DNA from: Siphonodentalium dalli
Taxonomy: Eukaryota; Mollusca; Scaphopoda; Gadilida; Siphonodentaliidae
Direction of reading: 5' to 3'
Assembly: GCA_032622095.1 (NCBI GenBank)
Contig: CP136061.1
Location: 238,998,609-239,062,608, forward strand
Length of the DNA stretch: 64,000 bases
Part shown: piece by piece, positions 57,985 through 64,000 of the stretch
Numbering within the stretch: the first letter of the stretch is position 1
Layout: each line of letters begins with the position of its first letter
The notes under the pieces: generated by a model
What the model saw: only the letters and a program-made list of their open reading frames with translations
Database searches by the model: none
What the model was told of the DNA's origin: nothing
Program-made: the position numbers and the translations under genes

Positions 57985-59084
57985 AATTGTAGATCATGCC
58001 ATGAATCATGATAAAAAATTGTTAGGCCAATGCATTCTCTTATATATGCGAGGCGACCTATGGTCGACTCGCATATATAAGAGAATGCATTGGCACAGGG
58101 TAAAATCATATTCCACCAGTACAAAACCTTGACAAGGAATCTTATAAAGTCGACAAAATAACGCGGGAAATATATTTCTACATTATTATCTGTTCTTTAA
58201 TAATGTACATCGCTGTATGTGAAGGTCCCAACTCCAAATTTAAGTGAATTTGTGAGCGATTATGCTTTGCATCGCTTACAATTAGGGAATTTTTCCTGGG
58301 TAACTAATTCAATGTTTTTTGTGGTTTATCCAGGGGGGGGGGGGGGGGTGAAAAAAAAAATTCCGGCACGTATGCCACCAACAAGCAATTTTTTCTGCAA
58401 CTAAAAAAAAACTTTCCTGCTTGTTTTTTAGTGTTTTGGCAATGAGTTGGGCTTCAAAACCACTTTGAATGAGAGAAATAATGTAATTCTAACTGTAAAC
58501 TGACTGCAGGCAGTTATCGTATTGTATTTTGTTGCAAATTTTGAAATCCAAGATGGCCGCTGGCAGCCATGTTTTTTTGGCCGAATGACCTCAAAATGAC
58601 TCATTCCTATTTACATGTCCATGTTAACATCCATGATAAATAGTATGCACAGAAATTCATATACAGCTGTTTACAGTGAATTTCCCCCCGCAGTGTTAAA
58701 AGGGGGGGTGGGTGTAAAAAAATGGTCAGAAAAAACTGCCGAAAACGGAAAAAAATTTGGCGGTGGGGGTGGGTGGGTACAAAAAATGATAGGGAAAAAA
58801 TGCCATATGTGCCTGAATTTTTTTTCCGACCCCCCCCTGGTATATCTGCTAAAAAAAATCACAGAAAAGCATGCAATTTTGAGTTGGGACAATAATCTAT
58901 AGTGAAGTACATTATTAAGGAACAGATAATAACTAAGAGAAATATATTCCCCATGTTATTTTTCGACTTTATAAGGTTCCCTGTCAAAACTTCAAAAAGT
59001 TCCAAAAGTTCCAAGGTTTTGTACATGGTCGAATATGACCTTTACGGGCGTTTTGCAAGAGTAGAGATTTATGGCATGATCTAG
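57985..59084. mobile_element. Fold-back element with ~200-bp inverted ends
   Basis: Left 'gtagatcatgccatgaatc', 'caaaaccttgacaaggaa', 'cttataaagtcgac' and 'attatctgttctttaataatg' are answered in reverse at 58905-59084. The left arm is interrupted by a hairpin module (58018-58103). The interior carries G- and C-runs (58331-58347, 58700-58790, 58830) and a piece of the 'ggccatttt' family. Confidence 0.7.
58018..58103. mobile_element. Stand-alone hairpin module P8
   Basis: 'ttgttaggccaatgcattc' ... 'gaatgcattggcacagggta' is a perfect ~68-bp palindrome with centre gcgacctatggtcg. It lies inside the left arm of the fold-back element, with no CCCTTT terminal repeats around it. The right arm of that element lacks it. 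Confidence 0.8.
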
Positions 59085-59093
59085 GATATTTGT

Positions 59094-59531
59094 GACCCGC
59101 CATATCAAATCCAGTCGGAAGTCGGGATTTTTTTACCCTGTGCCAATGCACTCTCTTATATATGCTAGTCGACCATAGGTCGCCTCGCATATATAAGAGA
59201 ATGCATTGGCCTAACAATTTTTTTACAATTTTAATAATTTGTTCTTGTATTCTTTAACAATTTTATAATTTCACCCATACAGAGCCCCAGACAAACATGA
59301 GCAGACGACACTCTTCTATGTGATTCTATATATGTGTGGGGCTCCCTGCAGGGTAATGGATGTTTTTTTATTTTATGTCCTAAAAATTGTAAGAAACATT
59401 TATTTAAAAAACATGATAAAAAATTGTTAAGCCAATGCATTCTCTTATATATGCGAGGCGACCTATGGTCGACTCGCATATATAAGAGAATGCATTGGCA
59501 CAGGGTAAAAAAAACTGGATTTGATATGGCG
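59094..59531. mobile_element. MITE P9: hairpin modules within GTGACCCGCC ends
   Basis: The ends GTGACCCGCCATATCAAATC and complement (59512-59535) are flanked by ATTT on both sides (candidate 4-bp duplication). Inside are two inverted hairpin modules (59135-59215 and 59430-59505) like those of P1/P2, around a ~200-bp spacer with similar 'ctttaacaattttataattt' text. The terminal repeats are unrelated to CCCTTT, so the module pair has moved between end types. Confidence 0.8.
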
Positions 59532-59574
59532 GGTCACATTTACAGAATGAGGTCCCAAAATCTGGTAAGATGCG

Positions 59575-60240
59575 ATTGAAGGTGAAAGCGAGTCTTCAAG
59601 TTCACAAAACTGTGAGTTAAATGCTATGTCAACTCAACTATAGACTGCATATTTGTGCAGTCAGCAGACAAACCTGGATATAGTGTGTCTGACTTTTCCA
59701 GAATGAGGTCCCCAGAGGGTGAATTTAGTGACACTGTCCCTCACTATCGGGCTCACTGCACCAAATTCATCCTCTGAGGACCTCAGTTTGCATGGCCTCA
59801 TCTGCTATGGGAGACCTTGACTCAGACTTATTTTCCCGGATGGTGAAGATGGTGATGTGTACCCATTGGGCACCTTGCTTATGAATTGTGTCATCTGCCA
59901 GTTTGGGGATATACATGTATGGAGAAACTAAACTAAAAAAGAAACTTTCTAACGTAGTTTCTAAAGAAACTAAAAAACTTAGGCCTATCTTCTGGGAAGT
60001 GTCTATAGTTTCAAATTAACATTGTTTTTAGTTACTTTTTTCCTTCTGTTCAGTTTCTATATCCCCTAATTTGCAGAAGATAAATTGAATAAACGAGGTG
60101 ACTATAAATAGTCACTAATGGGTGAACATCACCAACTTCAACTTGGGAACTTCAATCTGATCCAAGGTCTCCCATAGCAGAATGAGGTTCCTTTACAGTA
60201 GTCCGCCACGCACAGACACTCTATTTCAGGCTTGTTTGTA
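59575..60240 (+). mobile_element. Hairpin element B4, long form
   Basis: The left flank 'gaaggtgaaagcgagtc' matches 51617. One AGAATG/CCTCA palindrome lies at 59698-59795. The middle section 'cttctgggaagtgtctata' ... 'ggtctcccatagcag' (59988-60180) is as in B2. The final palindrome is decayed. T4 lies directly after it. Confidence 0.65.
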
Positions 60241-60243
60241 ATA

Positions 60244-60421
60244 CAGTAATGCCCTAAATAATCGACTCCTTAACCACAAAAGAATTATGGGTAACTTTTC
60301 AGGATTTAGTCAGAAATATGGCTTGTTGCCATTCATCCGAAAGCCATATTTCCGACTAAATCCTGAAAAGTTACCCATAATTCTGCTGTGGTTAAGGAGT
60401 CGATTACCTAGGGCATTACTG
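60244..60421. mobile_element. Tc1/mariner-like hairpin MITE, copy T4
   Basis: 178 bp between TA dinucleotides (60242-60243, 60422-60423). Arms CAGTAATGCCCTAAATAATC ... and complement; right arm with 'gattacctagggc'. It is shortened at the centre to 'catccgaaagccat'. Confidence 0.85.
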
Positions 60422-60423
60422 TA

Positions 60424-61365
60424 ACTGACAGGATAGGCATGGCCTCAGTCTGATATATATCCAGACTCCGTCTCATACTCTCATTACTTTCACTACGTCT
60501 GACGACACTCGCATGGAATCTGATTTCAGAGATGAAGGGGAAATTCCCTGTTTTTGTGAAAACTCATTAATATTCATAAGGCAGTGTTTATCATTGCGAT
60601 ACACACATAGATCTACACACGTGCGCCCGAGGTCATGTAACATTTAAGAGTTGTCACTCTTTTTCCGCGCAATAAAATTCTCTCAATGTTAATTGCTTCA
60701 CTGTATATGCAGAATACAAGTTCAGCAATTCAGATGCTATATAATAAAGAACAATGTAATGACAATTAATATAGCGATGAGCACGCTATATATAAATTTT
60801 ATTGAGCTGTACCGCGGTCATGTTGCTTCATCTCCTTGTTTACAATACGGCATTGAAATTTACTACGAAGTTGTAAATTTATCCTTATTTGGCACGTGAC
60901 GTAATATCCGTAGGTTAGGAGAAAATAGTATTTTTTTTAATATCTTTGCAAATACAATTCTGTTATGTTTACTGTCTGAACATTTCCCAATATGAATAAA
61001 CGTACGTTAGTTGTGATTTTGAACAAACGACGTTTGGTCAGTTAAGATACGCGACACTATAACGTGTCGTTTATATGATAACTTCATGAGATTGCAGTCA
61101 AATGCCTCGGGTGTGGCTTGTATGAATAAGTGAATATTAATTGAATTTGCAAGAAGCTATTCATTGGTCAACCAACGCATCGCTTGCTGTGAATTGGCTA
61201 GATTTCTCTCGTTTGAAATAATTTTAACCATGAGAGTCTTCAGACCGTAAGTTGATTGAAATGAAACACGGTCTGAGTTTTGTTATACTGGCATGACCTT
61301 TATTAGTGCAATATGATTTTTGTTCTGAATAAATAAATAAGCAGAACTTATTGTCAGCTGTTTGG
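60424..61365. other. No recognised gene
   Basis: Low-copy-looking sequence. A 68-codon frame at 60693-60899 has no motif. CACGTGACGT near 60893 resembles an E-box/CRE-like word but stands alone. Confidence 0.35.
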
Positions 61366-61369
61366 TTAA

Positions 61370-61655
61370 CCCTTCCATGGCCGGAGCTTCCTGTAATTTT
61401 TCGAAAACCCTAGTTGTGCCAATCCATTCTCTTATAGGGAGCCTCACATATACAGTAATGCCCTAAATAATCGACTCCTTAACCACAGCAGAATTATGGG
61501 TAACTTTTCAGGATTTAGTTGGAAATATGGTTGGAAACAAACCATATTTCCGACTAAATCCTGAAAAGTTACCCATAATTCTGCTGTGGTTAAGGAGTCG
61601 ATTATTTAGGGCGTAACTGTATAAGAGAATTCATTGACCTAACAATATGGGATCC
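61370..61655 (+). mobile_element. Palindromic TTAA MITE, copy P10, split by a TA-site MITE
   Basis: TTAA at 61366-61369 is followed by CCCTTCCATGGCCGGAGC. The hairpin 'ccattctcttatagggagcc' ... 'taagagaattcattgacc' is interrupted at a TA. The right terminal repeat is not found after 61655. Confidence 0.7.
61453..61619. mobile_element. Tc1/mariner-like hairpin MITE, copy T5, inside P10
   Basis: 167 bp between TA at 61451-61452 and 61620-61621. Arms CAGTAATGCCCTAAATAATC and complement. Removing it with one TA restores 'cacatatataagag', the normal stem of the host hairpin, so the duplication is exactly TA. Confidence 0.9.
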
Positions 61656-62082
61656 TTGCATATATACCGGTAAGACTATGATAGTTTGCAGTGTTCAAGT
61701 TTTAATTAACACTCGAGTCGAGTGACCTTATATCAAATGACTGGGACAAGGACACGGGTGGAAGTTTGCGAAAAAAGCCGTGAGTATTGAACGAGATTGA
61801 ATGAACATATGAACTTTGAGGAAAAAACTTGAATCATACTTCAAAAAGTATAAATAACATTACCGGATTCAAGAAAGATGTCTTCAAAGGAAAAGAAACA
61901 AAACAAGGAAGAGCCAGGAAAAATGGAAAAAACTTGAAACAAAAATTGATATTGTATCTAAATTAGTATCAGATAGGCTTTACAATATGGAAGAGATCAT
62001 AAAAAACTTAATTGTCATTCAGTTTGATGTAATAAAAAACACACTGCAAAAATGGCAACACACAAGGATGAAATAGAAAAGC

Positions 62083-63110
62083 AATGGAGCTTTCCACAGA
62101 GGCCATGCCCACAGCGTAGTCCCGCCCAATGGCAATTTATTAGAATATATTCGACCAATCAGGTGCCGAGCCGGCCGCTGGCTGTGGAGATTTTTTTTCG
62201 ACGCCATCTTTCTTCACCCTAATTTTGATATCCATGCATACATTCAGTGTTAAATTGGCTATATTCAAACAACTTTTTTGTTGTCAAATCATAATATACT
62301 GAGATTTATATTTGCGGCATGATGTTATAAATTTATCCGTGATTATAACAATTTTTTTCGTTTAGCATGACACTTGTCATAATTTTCACATTTAATGGCA
62401 AAACAAATGTATGTTCTCTGGTTTAGATAAATTAGAGTTCAGTGATCTGTCTGTCTGTTTTGGTCTGTATGCAATTTTTCTTCCTGAGCCCTTGATCGAT
62501 TTTAACCAAATTTGGTGTGGTGCCTCGGGGTACCACGGCAGATGTTATAACGAATTTATATTTTAAATTAAATTTTTTAAACAAATAAAAAAAATTAAAT
62601 TTGTTTTTCGAATTTTTGAATTTTTTTAGCAAGAAGTTTCAATCTAAAAAGAAAATTTCTAAATTAATTAAATTAAAACAAAATTTAATTTATAAGTAAA
62701 AAAACAATTTAATTAAAAAATTAAAACAAATTTTAAAGATTCAATCTAAAAATCTAAAAAGAAAATATAAAATTTTTTATTTAAAACTTTTAATTTAAAT
62801 TTGTTTTTAATTTCAAAAACAAATTATTATTTTGTTTTTATTCAACAGCAGATCAAAGTTCAATCTAAAACAAAAATAAAAAATTTAATCTAAATAATTT
62901 TTTTAAAATCAAACTGGTTAAAAGATCAAATTTGAACGAATCATATACATATGAGTCTGTTTCAGCTAGTTAACATAACATAAGGGTAAGTGCTGATGTG
63001 TTCACTTCGGAAGTCGATCTCAGGTAACAGACAATATTTATGTGGATAAAGTATTTTTACCAGTGGGCGGGACTACCGCTGTGGGTGTGGCCTCTGTGGA
63101 AAGCTCCATT
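62083..63110. mobile_element. ~1-kb TIR element inserted in the ORF1 pseudogene
   Basis: The ends GGAGCTTTCCACAGAGGCC and complement extend ~45 bp, through 'cccacagcg' and 'agtcccgccca' (62086-62132; 63062-63107). GCA lies next to both outer edges and could be a 3-bp duplication. The interior has a region of almost pure A/T words (62560-62940) and 'gtctgtctgttttggtctg'. No transposase. Confidence 0.75.
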
Positions 63111-63243
63111 GCAGATAATGGAAAATTTTATTCAAAGAATAGAGAAGAGACTCTCAAAAAGTGATCACAGATTATATCTAATCAGAGGGGAGATGGACAA
63201 TAACGTGGAATCAATGATGCGGAAAACTGAAAACCAAGTCAGA

Positions 63244-63603
63244 CAAGTCTGAGTTTAGTGTGCCTGTCATTTGCAGAATGAGGTCCCCAGAGGGGAACCT
63301 CATTCTACATGGTCTCATCTGCTAAAGGAGACATAGACTCAGACTGAACTTCCCAAATGGTGAATATTGTGATGTACACCCATTGGGAACCTCGATTTTG
63401 CAATGTGTCATCTGCGAATTTGGGGATATAGAGAAACTAAACTAAAAAAGAAATAGAATCTATATGAAGAAGTTTCTATATAAATTTGATAATAAAGACA
63501 TTTTCCAGAGAAGATGAGGCCTAAGCTATGCAGGATAGTGTCAATAAATTCACCCTCTGTGGACCTCATTCTGCAAATTTCAGACACATTAAATTCAGAC
63601 TTG
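63244..63603. mobile_element. Hairpin element B5, inserted in the ORF1 pseudogene
   Basis: Inverted ends of ~55 bp: CAAGTCTGAGTTTAGTGTG ... TTTGCAGAATGAGGTCC and complement. It is a full-ended copy with an internally shortened left palindrome. It separates two pieces of the coiled-coil region. Confidence 0.75.
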
Positions 63604-64000
63604 GATTTATTGGATGAACAGCAAGTCAAAGCAGAGAAAATACAATCAAATCTTGAAGAAGAATTATCAACAAACTGGACAAAGATATCAAGAGATATAT
63701 CGAAGAACAGCATATGAAAGTAGATCAACAGAAAACAACGAAATATGGTGGTAGTTAATATACCCGAAAGTGATGGGAAGAGACCATGAGTGGTGAATGA
63801 TCAAGCAAATTGTAAAGAATTAAATGACAACTTTTAACTCAGAAGACATAGTCACATTTAAAAGAATTGGCAACAAAATGGAGAACAAGAATAGACATGT
63901 ACACATTACAACAAGTTCTGTAGCCACACAAAACAACATGATTCAAACTGCAATAAAATATTACAAGAATAACAAAGACACTACAAGCAAAGAAAAAATC

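Larger units (their letters stand above)
61878..64000 (+). pseudogene. LINE ORF1-like pseudogene, split by two DNA elements
   Basis: Starts at ATG 61878 (MSSKEKKQNKEEPGKMEK). After frameshifts near 61925 and 62050 it gives a charged helical region (IDIVSKLVSDRLYNMEEIIK). It resumes after the first insert (63110-63250: MENFIQRIEKRL, SMMRKTENQVRQV) and again after the second (63604-63716: LDLLDEQQVKAEKIQSNLEE), all likely coiled coil. It ends with pieces in shifted frames: NMVVVNIPESDGKRP (63735), then FNSEDIVTFKRIGNKMENK (63830) and VHITTSS. The order coiled coil, 'VVVNIPES', 'FKRIGN' is that of RRM-bearing ORF1 proteins of many LINEs. It continues off the window. Family assignment by eye only. 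Confidence 0.6.

Overview
This window looks like non-coding, repeat-dominated DNA from a eukaryote, most likely a marine invertebrate and possibly a mollusc. The composition is AT-rich. Almost no reading frame exceeds 150 codons, and the recognisable frames belong to decayed retroelements. I see no host gene, no tRNA or rRNA, and no bacterial gene organisation. The mollusc suggestion is an inference from repeat texture: the tandem block near 53.5-55.0 kb, with its repeated 'gagttatgcccctt' and 'gacttagaaaat' phrases, resembles repeats I associate with mollusc genomes. It has not been checked.

Layout. 1-4.3 kb: fold-back elements, a 16-bp minisatellite (452-706), a 41-bp tandem repeat with internal hairpins (2668-2925), and the first of about ten palindromic TTAA-site miniature elements. 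4.8-22.1 kb: three diverged copies (A, B, C) of one composite repeat. Copy B carries an antisense LINE 3' end. Copy C is split by a 6.5-kb Gypsy-type LTR retrotransposon (13787-20274), bounded by an ATAG duplication and carrying a broken pol and a nested antisense LINE reverse-transcriptase fragment. Copy C also holds a 0.4-kb retroposed tail with an 11-12-bp target duplication. 22.1-26.6 kb: a very regular 35-bp satellite of about 127 units. 26.6-31.5 kb: poly-C/G-bearing 'GGGACGTGGC' elements and fold-backs. 31.6-37.0 kb: a fold-back element built of TTTTACTTAAGTAAAA palindromes, with six smaller TTAA-site transposons sitting in five of those palindromes. 37-64 kb: a dense and often nested collection of non-autonomous DNA elements (piggyBac/Kolobok-like, Tc1/mariner-like, hAT-like and Harbinger-like by target duplication), retroposon tails, and a LINE ORF1 pseudogene at the right edge split by two DNA elements.

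The features do not work together as a pathway. Their value is as a record of transposition, because several insertions can be resolved to the base, with target duplications and pre-insertion sites visible in sister copies. The observations most worth follow-up are the TTAA trap at 31.6-37.0 kb, the identical hairpin module shared by elements with different ends, and the 35-bp satellite with its distinct 48-bp edge units.
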